Shown here piece by piece: positions 1-10,254 of a DNA stretch of 64,000 nucleotides (the stretch's first letter is position 1; every line of letters starts with the position of its first letter). The translations under genes were made by a program, and so were the position numbers. The notes below the pieces were generated by a model, which was not told the origin of the DNA, ran no database searches, and saw only the letters and a program-made list of their open reading frames with translations. The DNA is from Cupriavidus pauculus (GTDB lineage Bacteria; Pseudomonadota; Gammaproteobacteria; Burkholderiales; Burkholderiaceae): assembly GCF_008801835.1 (NCBI RefSeq), contig NZ_VZOW01000002.1, positions 248,001 to 312,000 on the forward strand, in the 5' to 3' direction.

Positions 1-887
1 CGACGCCATCGCCGATGAACGCGCGACCGATGTATGGATCGAGATTGCGTCCCGTCATTACGCCGATCGCCTTGATGTGCCCAAGGTTTTCCGCCACGAG
101 CACGATCGCCACCGGCGCAATCAGCAGCATCGCATTGATCTGGAACACGGGCGCGGTGAACTCCGGCATGCCGAACCAGTTGGCTGCCGCCACGCCCGAA
201 AAATCGATGGCCTTGCCCATGCCCATCATGTTGGTGGCCACGAAGTACGCGAGGTATCCTGCCAGCCCACCGAGCAGCACAGGCAGGCGCCCGAGCATAC
301 CGGGCGCGCGTACGGCAATGAGCCCCACTGCAAGCACCGTCAGCAGCCCGACCCACGTATCGAGCGGCGCACCGCTGACCGCCTTGACCGCCACGGGCGC
401 CAGGTTCAGGCCGATGGCCGCGACGATCGCGCCTGTCACCACGGGAGGCATCAGCTTTTCGACCCACGCATAACCGACGGCCTGGACGATCAGACCAATC
501 ACCGTATAGAGCGCACCCGCGGCGATGATCCCACCGAGCGCCAGCGGGATGTTGGGATTCGGTCCGCTACCCCCGTAGCCGGTTGCGGCGATCACCACGG
601 CAATGAAGGCGAAGCTCGATCCAAGGTAGCTCGGCACGCGACCGCGCACGCATAAGAAGAACAGTAATGTGCCGACGCCCGAGAACAGGATGGCGATATT
701 CGGATGGAAACCCATCAGGATGGGCGCGATGGCCGTGGAGCCGAACATCGCCACCACGTGCTGGATGCCCGCCAGCAAGGTCTGCCCGGCAGGCAGCCGC
801 TCGTCGGGGCCGATCACGCCCGAGGTCTTGAGCCGCCACGTCGGCAGGAAACCCCCGTCGTCAGTACTGCCCTGGCCATTCGCCATG
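1..887 (-). CDS. Uracil/xanthine permease family protein (5' part only; gene continues off the left edge)
   Basis: The reading frame runs leftward from an ATG at 887 without a stop to position 1, so only the first ~295 codons are visible. The start has a good ribosome binding site (AGGGAGA, 9 nt upstream). The protein begins MANGQGSTDDGG and then shows many hydrophobic segments of the NCS2/UraA nucleobase:cation symporter family, including VAMFGSTAIAPILMG near residues 38-52 and the transport-helix signature LVAENLGHIKA near residue 270, whose Glu binds the base in UraA. It should import uracil or a related base across the inner membrane. The exact substrate cannot be told from the sequence. 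The 3' end, including the second conserved Glu helix, lies outside the window. Confidence 0.9.
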
Positions 888-1084
888 TTTTTCTCTCCCT
901 GTCAGCGGTACGTCTGTAGTTGGATAAGGCCGCTTGCGATGGTGGCGCAGCCACCTGCCGCAACGGCGTTGCGCATGATACCCCGCACCCAGTAGCGTGC
1001 AAATTGGCATGGCTGCGGTGTGCGATGTCAGCCAAGCACAACGCATACCAGCCATGCCAGTTGACGCGCGATGGCGCCGCTCCG

Positions 1085-1477
1085 TCAGCGAGCCGCTGCC
1101 GCCTTGGCCGCGGGCTTGGCCGCAGGCTTGGCATCCTTGCGCGCGGTCGTTGCCGCGGCACCGAAGGTCAGCCCTGCTTCCTGCAGATGGGCGACCGACT
1201 TCGGTCCCACTCCGGGCACGCGGTCCGACAGGTCGCCGGCGTCCTTGTAGGCGCCGTTTTTGTCGCGCTCTTCGAGAATGCGTTTGGCCGTAGCGGGCCC
1301 GATGCCCTTGACGGACATCAGCGCGGCTTCGTCGGCACTGTTGACGTCGACATCGGCATACGCCGGCTGGATGCCGGACAGGGCAAGCAGCAGCGCGAGC
1401 GCCATGCCCGCGCGTCGCCAGCCGCGCAGCAGCGCCGCGCCAACATGAGAGAGGGAAATAGCAGACGTCTTGTGCAT
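1085..1477 (-). CDS. ComEA-like helix-hairpin-helix DNA-binding protein, exported
   Basis: The 130-residue protein has an N-terminal export signal (hydrophobic stretch about 24-40, likely cleaved after AYA). It is followed by a ComEA-type double helix-hairpin-helix domain at about residues 43-105, with the hairpins VKGIGPATAKRI and VPGVGPKSVAHL. The last 20 residues are an Ala/Lys/Pro repeat tail (PAAKPAAK). ComEA proteins bind incoming double-stranded DNA in the periplasm during natural transformation. Many short betaproteobacterial homologues are annotated only by the HhH domain, so a competence role is inferred. It stands alone here, with no comEC or pilus genes beside it. Confidence 0.85.
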   Translation of the reverse strand: MHKTSAISLSHVGAALLRGWRRAGMALALLLALSGIQPAYADVDVNSADEAALMSVKGIGPATAKRILEERDKNGAYKDAGDLSDRVPGVGPKSVAHLQEAGLTFGAAATTARKDAKPAAKPAAKAAAAR

Positions 1478-1689
1478 CAGAAAACTCCTTTCCTTGATTG
1501 GGATGCCCGCCGCTTCGTGCAGCGGGGACCGTCAGGATAGAAGTCCGAATCGACGTCAGAAATGGCCGGACACACAAGTTCACATCACCCGCGCGGATAT
1601 GTGTCCGACCGACTTATCGGCGTTGCATTTCCCGCGGTTCAGCGAAGACTGCGCAAAGCCGTCGTGGTGCGCGCGCGACAGTCACGCCA

Positions 1690-2682
1690 TCAAGCGCGTT
1701 CCAGCAGCCACTGGCAATAACGGCTCACGCCTTCCTGCACGGTGAGGAAAGGCGCGTCATAGCCGGCCGCGCGCAGTCGCGAGACATCGGATTGCGTGAA
1801 GCACTGGTACTTGCCACGCAGCGCGTCGGGAAACTTCACGTATTCGACCAGGCCTTCCTGGACCATATCGTCCAGCGAAAGCTGCGGCTTGCCCTCGGCC
1901 TCGCGCAGTGCATTCACCACCGACACGGCGATGTCGTTGAACGGCTGCGAGCGTCCCGTACCAAGATTGAAGATGCCGGATTTTTCCGGATGATCGAGGA
2001 AGTACAGGTTGACCTTGACGACGTCTTCCACCGAAACGAAATCGCGGCTTTGCGTACCCGGCGCATAGCCGTTGTATTCGCCAAACAGCTTCACCGACCC
2101 TTCGGCGCGGAACTGGTTGAAGTGGTGGAACGCCACGGACGCCATGCGCCCCTTGTGGAATTCCCGCGGGCCATAAACGTTGAAGTAGCGGAAACCAACG
2201 ATCTGCGACAGCGCGGACGGCAAGCGTCGACGCACCACCTGATCGAACAGGAATTTCGAGTATCCGTAGACATTGAGCGGCTTCTCGAACTCGCGATCCT
2301 CGCGAAACAGCGTGGACGCGCCGTAGGTGGCCGCCGATGATGCATAGAGAAACTGCGTGCCCTGTTCCAGGCACGCTTCCATCAGCGCCAGCGTGTAACG
2401 GTAGTTGTTTTCCATCATGTAGCGGCCGTCCGTCTCCATGGTGTCGGAGCAGGCGCCTTCGTGGAATACCGCGCGCACGTTGCCGAAATCGCCGCGCTTG
2501 AAGCGCTCGATGAACTGGGTCTTGTCCAGATAGTCGGCAATCTCGCAATCCACGAGGTTGTTGAATTTCTCGGCGCGCGTCAGGTTGTCGACGGCCACGA
2601 TGTGGGTCTCGCCGCGCTCGTTGAGCCCCTTGACGAGGTTGCTGCCGACAAAGCCGGCAGCGCCGGTCACGATGATGGTCAT
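1690..2682 (-). CDS. hldD: ADP-L-glycero-D-manno-heptose-6-epimerase
   Basis: The 330-residue protein is an extended short-chain dehydrogenase of normal HldD length. It has the N-terminal NADP-binding glycine motif [10 protein letters not shown], the catalytic Ser region ASSAATYG, and the Tyr-x-x-x-Lys pair in [10 protein letters not shown] near residues 138-147. HldD epimerises ADP-D-glycero-D-manno-heptose to the L-glycero form used for the LPS inner core. It lies 26 nt downstream of the heptose kinase gene rfaE1 on the same strand, so two steps of one pathway are probably co-transcribed together with ugd and lapB upstream. Confidence 0.97.
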   Translation of the reverse strand: MTIIVTGAAGFVGSNLVKGLNERGETHIVAVDNLTRAEKFNNLVDCEIADYLDKTQFIERFKRGDFGNVRAVFHEGACSDTMETDGRYMMENNYRYTLALMEACLEQGTQFLYASSAATYGASTLFREDREFEKPLNVYGYSKFLFDQVVRRRLPSALSQIVGFRYFNVYGPREFHKGRMASVAFHHFNQFRAEGSVKLFGEYNGYAPGTQSRDFVSVEDVVKVNLYFLDHPEKSGIFNLGTGRSQPFNDIAVSVVNALREAEGKPQLSLDDMVQEGLVEYVKFPDALRGKYQCFTQSDVSRLRAAGYDAPFLTVQEGVSRYCQWLLERA

Positions 2683-2708
2683 GGCGGATTCAGGCTTGAT
2701 GGCGCGCC

Positions 2709-3653
2709 TCAGGCGGCGCCAAATAACTCGGGATAAGTGACAACGGCGGTACCCAGCTTGCCGACGACGATGGCGCCGGCGCGGTTGGCGTGCTGCACCG
2801 CTTCCTTGAGCGGCACGCCTGCGCCAAGCATGGTGGCCAGCGTGGCGATCACGGTGTCGCCGGCCCCCGATACATCATAGACTTCGCGGGCCTGGGCCGA
2901 GACATGCAGCACTTCGGCTTCGGTATAGAGCGTCATGCCCTCTTCCGAACGCGTCAGCAACAGCGCCTCGAGCTGCAAGGCGCGCCGCAGGTTCTGCGCG
3001 CGAATGGTCAGATCAGCCTCGGTCTTCCAGGCACCGACCACGGCACGCATCTCTGCGCGGTTTGGCGTGATCACCGTGGCGCCGCGATAGCGCGAATAAT
3101 CGTCGCCCTTCGGATCGATCAGGACGGTGCGGCCGGCCGCGCGGCCGGCCTCCACCATGCGCCCGACGTGGGTCAGGCCGCCCTTGCCGTAATCGGACAG
3201 CACCAGGACCTGATAGTCGTGCACCAGCTTATTGAATCGATCCTGTACGGACGACAGCACCTCGCTGGCCGGCGCGTTTTCGAAATCCACGCGCAGCAAC
3301 TGCTGCTGATGCGCCATGACGCGCAGCTTGATCGTGGTATTCAGGCTGGCATCGCGGTGCAGGTAGGGCTGCACGTGGCTGGCGTTCAGCAATGTTTCGA
3401 GCGTACGGCCCGGTTCATCGTCGCCGACCACGCCAAGCATGCCGACCGTTGCACCCAGCGCCGCGGCATTGCGCGCGACGTTGGCGGCGCCGCCCAGGCG
3501 CTCGTCGCTGCGCTTGATCTGCACCACGGGCACCGGCGCCTCGGGCGAAATGCGTTCGACATCGCCGAACCAGTAACGGTCCAGCATCATGTCCCCTACC
3601 ACCAACACTTGCGATTGTTGGATCTGATCCTGCGAAATGGTGTTCTTGCTCAT
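2709..3653 (-). CDS. rfaE1: D-glycero-beta-D-manno-heptose-7-phosphate kinase (RfaE domain I)
   Basis: This 314-residue PfkB/ribokinase-family protein carries the C-terminal phosphate/base motif [14 protein letters not shown] and an N-terminal heptose-binding region ([19 protein letters not shown]). It phosphorylates heptose-7-phosphate at C1 for ADP-heptose synthesis. E. coli HldE fuses this kinase to a cytidylyltransferase-like adenylyltransferase. Here the protein stops after the kinase domain, so the adenylyltransferase (RfaE2/HldC) must be encoded elsewhere, which is the usual betaproteobacterial arrangement. The gene sits between ugd and hldD in an apparent LPS-precursor operon. Confidence 0.95.
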   Translation of the reverse strand: MSKNTISQDQIQQSQVLVVGDMMLDRYWFGDVERISPEAPVPVVQIKRSDERLGGAANVARNAAALGATVGMLGVVGDDEPGRTLETLLNASHVQPYLHRDASLNTTIKLRVMAHQQQLLRVDFENAPASEVLSSVQDRFNKLVHDYQVLVLSDYGKGGLTHVGRMVEAGRAAGRTVLIDPKGDDYSRYRGATVITPNRAEMRAVVGAWKTEADLTIRAQNLRRALQLEALLLTRSEEGMTLYTEAEVLHVSAQAREVYDVSGAGDTVIATLATMLGAGVPLKEAVQHANRAGAIVVGKLGTAVVTYPELFGAA

Positions 3654-3722
3654 GAACTTCCCTTTGCGGACGTGCGCCGGTCAGGCGTCACGGGCCGGTC
3701 TGGATACGCGGATTGGAAAGAA

Positions 3723-5096
3723 TCAGTGCTTCGCGGTGGAGCGCCCGATCGCGTGATATTCGATGCCGGCCGCTGCCATGGCATCGGGTTCATAGAGGTT
3801 ACGGCCATCGATGATGACTGGCGTCTTGAGCAGCGCGCGGATCTGCGAGAAATCGGGGCTGCGGAAGACCTTCCACTCGGTCACGATCACCAGTGCGTCG
3901 GCGTCCTTGAGCACGTCCATCTGCGCTTCGCAGAACTGAACGCGCGCGAGGCCACCCGGAATATCGGCCAGGTCGATCTCGAGCACGCGTCGCGCCTCTT
4001 CCATCGCGACCGGGTCATGCACGCGCAACGACGCGCCGCGCGACACCAGCTCCCGCGCCAGCACACGCGACGGCGCTTCGCGCATGTCGTCGGTGTTGGG
4101 CTTGAACGCAAGGCCCCAGATCCCGAAGGTCTTGCCGCTCAGGTCTTCGCCGAATCGCTTGATGACCTTGCGCCCAAGCACCTGCTTCTGCGCATCGTTG
4201 ACCGATTCCACGGCTTCCAGCACACGCATCGGCTTGCCATAGGCGCTGGCCGTGCGCATCAGCGCCTGGACGTCCTTCGGGAAACACGATCCGCCGTAAC
4301 CCGCGCCAGCGTACAGGAAACTGTAGCCGATGCGCGGATCGGAGCCGATGCCCATGCGCACCAGCTCGATGTCGGCGCCCACTTCGTCGGCCAGATTCGC
4401 CAGCTCGTTCATGAACGAAATGCGCGTCGCGAGCATCGAGTTGGCCGCGTACTTCGTGAACTCGGCCGAGCGGACATCCATGTAGAACGTGCGCTCGTGG
4501 TTGCGGTTGAACGGCGAATACAGCTGGCGCATGATCGCCTGCGCGTGGCGGCCGGCGACATCTGGCGCGCAGCCCAGCACGATGCGGTCGGGGCGCATGA
4601 AATCCTCGACGGCCGCGCCCTCCTTGAGAAACTCGGGATTGGACACCACCGAGAACTGCAGGTCCTCCAGGCCGCGCGACGCGAGTTCTTCGCGGATCAC
4701 GGCGCTGACGCGGTCGCCCGTGCCGACCGGCACCGTCGACTTGTCCACCACCACCTTGAATCCGGTCATGTGACGGCCGATGTTGCGCGCCGCGGCCAGC
4801 ACGTACTGCAGGTCGGCTGAACCGTCTTCGTCGGGCGGCGTGCCGACGGCGATGAACTGCACGTCCGCATGCTCGACACTGGCCGCGACATCGGTGGAAA
4901 ACGTCAGGCGACCGGCCGCGCGATTGCGGTCGATCAGTTCCTTGAGACCTGGCTCGTAGATCGGCACGCCGCCCGCGTTGAGCAGCGCGATCTTCTTTTC
5001 ATCGACATCGAGGCAGAACACGGAATTGCCGAGTTCGGCGAGGCAGGCACCGGTCACGAGACCAACATAACCGCTGCCAATAATGGTGACTTTCAT
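3723..5096 (-). CDS. ugd: UDP-glucose 6-dehydrogenase
   Basis: The 457-residue protein has the N-terminal Rossmann motif [17 protein letters not shown] and the catalytic-cysteine block [14 protein letters not shown] near residue 262. The C-terminal UDP-binding domain contains the typical [15 protein letters not shown] sequence. It oxidises UDP-glucose to UDP-glucuronate in two NAD-dependent steps. The product feeds aminoarabinose modification of lipid A and capsule or exopolysaccharide synthesis. It lies between lapB and rfaE1 on the same strand, with gaps of 39 and 69 nt, fitting an envelope-polysaccharide operon. Confidence 0.97.
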   Translation of the reverse strand: MKVTIIGSGYVGLVTGACLAELGNSVFCLDVDEKKIALLNAGGVPIYEPGLKELIDRNRAAGRLTFSTDVAASVEHADVQFIAVGTPPDEDGSADLQYVLAAARNIGRHMTGFKVVVDKSTVPVGTGDRVSAVIREELASRGLEDLQFSVVSNPEFLKEGAAVEDFMRPDRIVLGCAPDVAGRHAQAIMRQLYSPFNRNHERTFYMDVRSAEFTKYAANSMLATRISFMNELANLADEVGADIELVRMGIGSDPRIGYSFLYAGAGYGGSCFPKDVQALMRTASAYGKPMRVLEAVESVNDAQKQVLGRKVIKRFGEDLSGKTFGIWGLAFKPNTDDMREAPSRVLARELVSRGASLRVHDPVAMEEARRVLEIDLADIPGGLARVQFCEAQMDVLKDADALVIVTEWKVFRSPDFSQIRALLKTPVIIDGRNLYEPDAMAAAGIEYHAIGRSTAKH

Positions 5097-5135
5097 TGCG
5101 GAAGCTCCAAAATGATGTGGGCCGCTTGATATGAC

Positions 5136-6332
5136 TTAGCCAAGCGCTTCGGAGCGGCGCGGCGCATAGGTTTCCCAGCGGTTGCAGCCGGGGCATTGCC
5201 AATAGAACAAGCGGGCGCGAAAGCCGCATTCGCGGCAGGTATAGCGCGCCAGATTTCGGGTACGCAGTTGCAGCAGATCGCGAATGGCGGCGGTTTCGCT
5301 GGCGCCTTCGTCCGCCACGGCATCACTGGCAGACGCTGCGGCTTCGGCCTGCGCGGCCTGCGCCTCGAAATAGCGCGTGAGCGCCAGCAGCGACGGTTGC
5401 CGGCGCAGCTGGTCGCGCATCAGGGCCGTGGCCGCCTCCGGACCGTTGACTTCGAGTTCGGTGCGATAGGCGGTGTCCAGCAGTTCGGGTGCGAGATTGC
5501 CTTTCAGCAGGCCGCGCAGCCATTCGACAGCCTTGCCTTGCTCGCCCAACGTGGCATATGCCTTGACCACGCGGTCCGCCACCAGCGGCACGTAGGCCGC
5601 GTCCTGCGTTTCGATGCCGAGCCAGTGCTTCAGCGCACCGGGCATGTCGCCGGCTGCGGCAGCAACGTCGCCCAGCAGGATCGGCGCGCGCACGTTGGCC
5701 GGGTTCTCGGCTTTCGCACGGTCCAGCCATGCGATGGCGTCCTCGGGCTTTTTCTTTTGCAGCGCGTCCTGGGCGAGTTCGCAGCAGAACTGGGCAATCT
5801 GCATGCGATAGTCCTTCTGGTCCAGCGTTTGCAACTCGCGCGCGGCGTCGATCGCCTTCGACCATTCCTTCTCGACTTCGTACAGTTCCAGCAGCACGCG
5901 CTTTGCCGACGCGGCATAGGGCCCGGACATCAGGCGACGCAGCGATTCTTCGGCGCGATCCAGCAGCCCCGCGCGCAGGAAATCTTGCCCCAGCTCATAC
6001 AGCGCGTGCTCGCGCTCCGGCTCCGGCAGATCGGGCCGTGTCGCCAGATTCTGGTGCACGCGGATCGCGCGCTCGGTTTCGCCCCGACGGCGGAACAGCG
6101 CGCCCAGCGCGAAATGCAGCTCGGTGGTTTCGGGGTCGAGGCGCGCCACTTCGACAAACGCGTCGATCGCCTGATCCGGCTGCTCGTTAAGCAGGAAATT
6201 CAGGCCCTTGAAGTACGAACGCGGCAACGCTCCCTGTTCGCTCATCAACTGGCGCAGGTCGAAGCGGGCGGCCATCCAGCCAAGGCCAAAGACAAGTGGC
6301 AGCGCGAGCAACCACCAGGTTTCAAACATCAT
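5136..6332 (-). CDS. lapB: LapB (YciM), LPS assembly regulator with TPR repeats and a rubredoxin-like metal site
   Basis: The 398-residue protein has one N-terminal membrane helix (about residues 3-20) and a run of tetratricopeptide repeats. A C-terminal rubredoxin-like knuckle has two Cys-x-x-Cys pairs (YTCRECGF and QCPGC). In E. coli LapB works with FtsH to control LpxC turnover and couples LPS synthesis to export. The length and domain order match the family. The gene follows lapA with a 3-nt gap, so the two are almost certainly co-translated. Downstream are ugd, rfaE1 and hldD, which also serve LPS. Confidence 0.96.
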   Translation of the reverse strand: MMFETWWLLALPLVFGLGWMAARFDLRQLMSEQGALPRSYFKGLNFLLNEQPDQAIDAFVEVARLDPETTELHFALGALFRRRGETERAIRVHQNLATRPDLPEPEREHALYELGQDFLRAGLLDRAEESLRRLMSGPYAASAKRVLLELYEVEKEWSKAIDAARELQTLDQKDYRMQIAQFCCELAQDALQKKKPEDAIAWLDRAKAENPANVRAPILLGDVAAAAGDMPGALKHWLGIETQDAAYVPLVADRVVKAYATLGEQGKAVEWLRGLLKGNLAPELLDTAYRTELEVNGPEAATALMRDQLRRQPSLLALTRYFEAQAAQAEAAASASDAVADEGASETAAIRDLLQLRTRNLARYTCRECGFRARLFYWQCPGCNRWETYAPRRSEALG

Positions 6333-6335
6333 GGA

Positions 6336-6659
6336 TCAGACTTTCGGGCCGACTACGTTATAGGAGACGCCTGGCTTTGCCTCGGGCGGCACAACATCGA
6401 CCGGCGACGCCCTGCGCGCTTCACCCAGCGCACGGCGCAAGCGCGCGGCCTCCATGCGCTGGCGCATCAGGCCGGGCGCAACCGCTGCCAGGGCCGCCAG
6501 GATCCCCAGGCCAAACGCCGCCAGCAGAATCAGAATCAGCGGGGCATGCCACACAGCGCCGAAAAAAAGTTGCAAGTCAGCATCGCCCGTGTTGCGCAGG
6601 GCCAGCACGAACAACAGGACGAACAGGACAATACGAAAGATCCAGGCGACGAGTTTCAT
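6336..6659 (-). CDS. lapA: LapA-domain inner membrane protein
   Basis: The frame is open further upstream, but the ATG at 6659 gives the family-typical start MKLVAWIFRIVLFVLLFVLA and a 107-residue protein. It has two hydrophobic helices (about residues 4-22 and 43-66) separated by a short periplasmic loop with the family landmark LRNTGDADLQLFFG. A basic, probably coiled cytoplasmic segment follows. LapA is the small partner encoded directly before lapB, as here. Its exact role is less clear than that of LapB. Confidence 0.9.
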   Translation of the reverse strand: MKLVAWIFRIVLFVLLFVLALRNTGDADLQLFFGAVWHAPLILILLAAFGLGILAALAAVAPGLMRQRMEAARLRRALGEARRASPVDVVPPEAKPGVSYNVVGPKV

Positions 6660-6828
6660 GCGGTGTGAGACAACGTAACGGGGTTGGGCATCCGGCCAAG
6701 TAACTCGCGGCCAGGCGCGCGGGCGACGGATTCCCGGCATTGTAACGGAATCACTTATCGCAAACGGTAACGAATGGTGGAGTCACGGGGCGCCGGCGCG
6801 GCCCGGGCCGGAAACCGTTCGACCCAAC

Positions 6829-6854
6829 AAAAAGCGCTCCCGAGGGAGCGCTTT
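6829..6854 (-). terminator. Intrinsic terminator downstream of ihfB
   Basis: An 11-bp perfect stem (6831-6841 paired with 6844-6854, core AAGCGCTCCC/GGGAGCGCTT) is followed on the minus strand by a run of T. It lies 32 nt past the ihfB stop. It should separate the rpsA-ihfB transcript from lapA-lapB, which implies a separate promoter for lapA in 6660-6830. Confidence 0.85.
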
Positions 6855-6885
6855 CCGAAAGACTTGCCAGTATGGCGAGCGAGCA

Positions 6886-7296
<411 letters not shown>

Positions 7297-7333
7297 GGGC
7301 GGTTTCGCTTGCGCGCAGCGCTCTCGCGTGAAA

Positions 7334-9028
7334 TTACTGGTTGTCCTGGCCCAGCTTGGCCTTCAGCAGTGCGCCGAGGTTGGTCGTGCCAGCCGCGCCG
7401 GTGTCAGCCTGGAACTTCTGCATCGCTTCCTGCTGCTCTGCGCTGTCCTTGGCCTTGATCGACAGGTTGATGTTGCGCGACTTGCGGTCGACGTTCACCA
7501 CCAGGGCGGTGATCTGTTCGCCTTCCTTCAGCACGTTGCGGGCGTCTTCCACGCGGTCGGCGGAGATTTCCGAAGCGCGCAGGTAGCCTTCCACGTCGTC
7601 GGCCAGTTGCACCACGGCGCCCTTGGCATCAACAGCCTTGATCGTGCCGTTGACGAGCGAACCCTTGTCGTTGGCCGAGATGAAGTTGTTGAACGGATCG
7701 CCCGACAGCTGCTTGATGCCCAGCGAGATGCGTTCCTTGTCGACGTCGATGCCCAGGACGACAGCTTCCACTTCGTCGCCCTTCTTGTACTTGCGCACGG
7801 CTTCTTCGCCCGTCTCTTGCCACGACAGGTCCGACAGGTGCACCAGGCCGTCGATGCCGCCAGGCAGACCGATGAACACGCCGAAGTCGGTGATCGACTT
7901 GATCTGGCCGGTCAGCTTGTCGCCCTTCTTGTGGTTGCGGCTGAAATCGTCCCACGGATTGGCCTTGCACTGCTTCATGCCCAGGCTGATACGACGCTTG
8001 TCTTCGTCGATATCCAGAACCATGACTTCGACTTCGTCGCCCAGCTGGACAACCTTCGACGGGGCCACGTTCTTGTTGGTCCAGTCCATTTCCGACACGT
8101 GGACCAGGCCTTCGATACCGGCTTCGATTTCCACGAATGCGCCGTAGTCGGTCAGGTTCGTGACCTTGCCGAACAGACGCGTGCCTTGCGGGTAACGACG
8201 CGAGATGCCCACCCACGGATCTTCGCCCAGTTGCTTCACGCCCAGCGAGACGCGGTTCTTTTCCTGGTCGAACTTGAGGATCTTGGCGGTGATTTCCTGG
8301 CCAACCGACAGCACTTCGCTCGGGTGACGCACACGACGCCATGCCAGGTCGGTGATGTGCAGCAGGCCGTCGATGCCACCGAGGTCCACAAACGCGCCGT
8401 AGTCGGTGATGTTCTTGACGATACCGTTGACGATCGCGCCTTCCTTCAGCGTTTCCATCAGCTTCTGACGCTCTTCGCCCAGCGTGGCTTCCACCACGGC
8501 GCGACGCGACAGCACGACGTTGTTGCGCTTGCGATCGAGCTTGATCACCTTGAATTCAAGGGTCTTGCCTTCGTACGGCGTGGTGTCCTTGATGGGACGC
8601 ACGTCGACCAGCGAGCCGGGCAGGAATGCGCGGATGCCGTTGACCATCACCGTCAGGCCGCCCTTGACCTTGCCGGTCACGGTACCCGAGATGATTTCGC
8701 CGTCTTCCAGCGCCTTCTCGAGGTTCAGCCACGATGCCAGGCGCTTGGCCTTGTCGCGGGACAGAATGGTGTCGCCATAGCCGTTCTCGAGCGCGTCGAT
8801 GGCCACGGAGACGTAGTCGCCGGCCTGCACTTCGAGTTCGCCCTGGTCGTTCAGGAACTCCTCCACCGGCACAAATGCTTCGGACTTGAGGCCGGCGTTG
8901 ACGACCACGAAATTGTGGTCGATGCGCACGACTTCAGCGGAAATCACTTCGCCAGCCTTCATATTGGAGCGGGCGATCGATTCCTCGAACAGTGCGGCAA
9001 AGGATTCGTTAGTTTGCAGGTCGGACAT
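7334..9028 (-). CDS. rpsA: 30S ribosomal protein S1
   Basis: The 564-residue protein has six consecutive S1 (OB-fold) RNA-binding domains, with recurring motifs such as [37 protein letters not shown] and [20 protein letters not shown]1 docks mRNA on the 30S subunit and is essential in Gram-negative bacteria. The length is normal for the family. It sits between cmk and ihfB, the classical cmk-rpsA-ihfB order. The 144-nt gap before it (9029-9172) could hold its own promoter. Confidence 0.98.
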   Translation of the reverse strand: MSDLQTNESFAALFEESIARSNMKAGEVISAEVVRIDHNFVVVNAGLKSEAFVPVEEFLNDQGELEVQAGDYVSVAIDALENGYGDTILSRDKAKRLASWLNLEKALEDGEIISGTVTGKVKGGLTVMVNGIRAFLPGSLVDVRPIKDTTPYEGKTLEFKVIKLDRKRNNVVLSRRAVVEATLGEERQKLMETLKEGAIVNGIVKNITDYGAFVDLGGIDGLLHITDLAWRRVRHPSEVLSVGQEITAKILKFDQEKNRVSLGVKQLGEDPWVGISRRYPQGTRLFGKVTNLTDYGAFVEIEAGIEGLVHVSEMDWTNKNVAPSKVVQLGDEVEVMVLDIDEDKRRISLGMKQCKANPWDDFSRNHKKGDKLTGQIKSITDFGVFIGLPGGIDGLVHLSDLSWQETGEEAVRKYKKGDEVEAVVLGIDVDKERISLGIKQLSGDPFNNFISANDKGSLVNGTIKAVDAKGAVVQLADDVEGYLRASEISADRVEDARNVLKEGEQITALVVNVDRKSRNINLSIKAKDSAEQQEAMQKFQADTGAAGTTNLGALLKAKLGQDNQ

Positions 9029-9172
9029 AAACGTAAGTTAGCAATCCGCAGTACGCTGGCCGGCGCGCCTATCGCGCTCAGTCTGCCATCGCAGCGGGGT
9101 TGGGTTGAGAACGTCTGGCGGCGGCAAAGCCCGCACCAGACTCCTGTTGCACCGGGGCGGCGACGCCCACCG

Positions 9173-9838
9173 TTATCGCACGGCGGCGAACCACTCCAGC
9201 ACCTGCGTCACCGCCTCGTCGACCGTCATTTCGGACGTATCGAGGCGCTGCGCGTCTTCAGCGGGACGCAGCGGGGCGGCGGCACGGGAGCGATCCCGCG
9301 CGTCGCGCGCCTCGAGGTCACGCAAAAGGTCTTCGATATTAGCAGAAATTCCCTTATCAATCAATTGTTTATAGCGCCTGCGGGCGCGCGCCTCGACACT
9401 TGCGGTCAAGAACACCTTGAGCCGGGCCTCGGGAAAGATCACCGTGCCCATGTCGCGGCCGTCCGCCACCAGCCCGGGAAGTTTGCGAAACCCGCGTTGC
9501 AGCGCCGTCAACGCGTCGCGCACCGGCTGATGCACGGCCAGCGCGGAGGCCCGGTTGCCGATCGCCTCGTGGCGGATCAGCTGACTGACCTCCTCGCCCG
9601 CCAGCCATACTCGGTCCGGTCCGAATTTCACATCCAGGTGCAAGGCGATCCTTGCCAGCGCGTCGACGTCCTGGACGTCCACATCGGCCCGATCGCTGGC
9701 CAGCGCGACAAGCCGATAGAGCGCGCCGCTGTCCAGCAGATGGAAGCCAAGGGCATCTGCCACCTTGTGGGCCACGGTCCCCTTTCCGGACGCGGTGGGC
9801 CCATCTATGGTGATGACGTCGATGATAGTCATTATCAA
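9173..9838 (-). CDS. cmk: Cytidylate kinase
   Basis: The 221-residue P-loop kinase has the nucleotide-binding motif GPTASGKGT near residues 13-21 and the CMP-binding region [11 protein letters not shown]. The LID/arginine block is [12 protein letters not shown]. It phosphorylates CMP and dCMP using ATP. The start may be at 9838 or at a second ATG at 9832 ([11 protein letters not shown]). The second gives the more typical N-terminus, and no strong ribosome binding site decides. A Fur-box-like sequence overlaps the start codons. Confidence 0.95.
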   Translation of the reverse strand: MIMTIIDVITIDGPTASGKGTVAHKVADALGFHLLDSGALYRLVALASDRADVDVQDVDALARIALHLDVKFGPDRVWLAGEEVSQLIRHEAIGNRASALAVHQPVRDALTALQRGFRKLPGLVADGRDMGTVIFPEARLKVFLTASVEARARRRYKQLIDKGISANIEDLLRDLEARDARDRSRAAAPLRPAEDAQRLDTSEMTVDEAVTQVLEWFAAVR

Positions 9839-9890
9839 TTGATTGGTTTGAAACTATTGATTTCCGATCTCAATTGAGAATCGTTATCAT
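9818..9890. promoter_or_regulatory. Two candidate Fur-box-like sites between cmk and the DUF2061 gene
   Basis: The 19 bases at 9818-9836 match the classical Fur consensus (GATAATGATAATCATTATC) at 15 of 19 positions, and the 19 at 9872-9890 match it or a close register at about 13 of 19. The first overlaps the cmk initiation codons, so part of the match comes from coding sequence. The second is truly intergenic, in front of the DUF2061 gene. Iron control is inference from the match alone. Confidence 0.35.
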
Positions 9891-9977
9891 GAAATCCATG
9901 GTTGCGTGGCAGCAGCGCCACGGTTCCTCACAAAAGTGCTGCGCAACCATCCTGAATTCATTCGCGAGGCAGCCACC

Positions 9978-10220
9978 ATGGCCAAAACACTTTCCTTCGG
10001 CATCATGCACCTGGGCATCGCTTTCAGCGTGACCTACGCGTTGACTGGCAATCTGGCCGTCAGCGGCGCCGTGACCTTCGTCGAACCAGCGGTGAACATG
10101 GTGGCGCACTACTTCTTCGACAAGTATTGGGCCCGCCGCGAGCGCCGAGCCGCCGCAGACGCCCGCACCGGGAACACGGCGTCGGCCACCGCTGTGCCAC
10201 GCCGGCTCGCCATGACGTGA
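9978..10220 (+). CDS. DUF2061 small membrane protein
   Basis: The 80-residue protein starting MAKTLSFGIMHLGIAFSVTY matches DUF2061 proteins: a hydrophobic helix, a short turn (TGNLAVSGAVTFVEP), and a second helix with the conserved NMVAHYFFDKYW. It ends in a basic, disordered tail. The upstream ATG at 9906 would add residues not seen in the family, so 9978 is preferred. It is the only plus-strand gene inside the long minus-strand cluster. Function is unknown. A Fur-like sequence lies about 90 nt upstream. Confidence 0.75.
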   Translation: MAKTLSFGIMHLGIAFSVTYALTGNLAVSGAVTFVEPAVNMVAHYFFDKYWARRERRAAADARTGNTASATAVPRRLAMT

Positions 10221-10254
10221 TCGCCACCAAGGCGGCACCGCGTGAAGTGACCGC

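Noticed and set aside
2790..4820. A 676-codon plus-strand frame over rfaE1 and ugd
   Set aside because: Antisense shadow, rich in His, Arg and Gln, with no recognisable domain.
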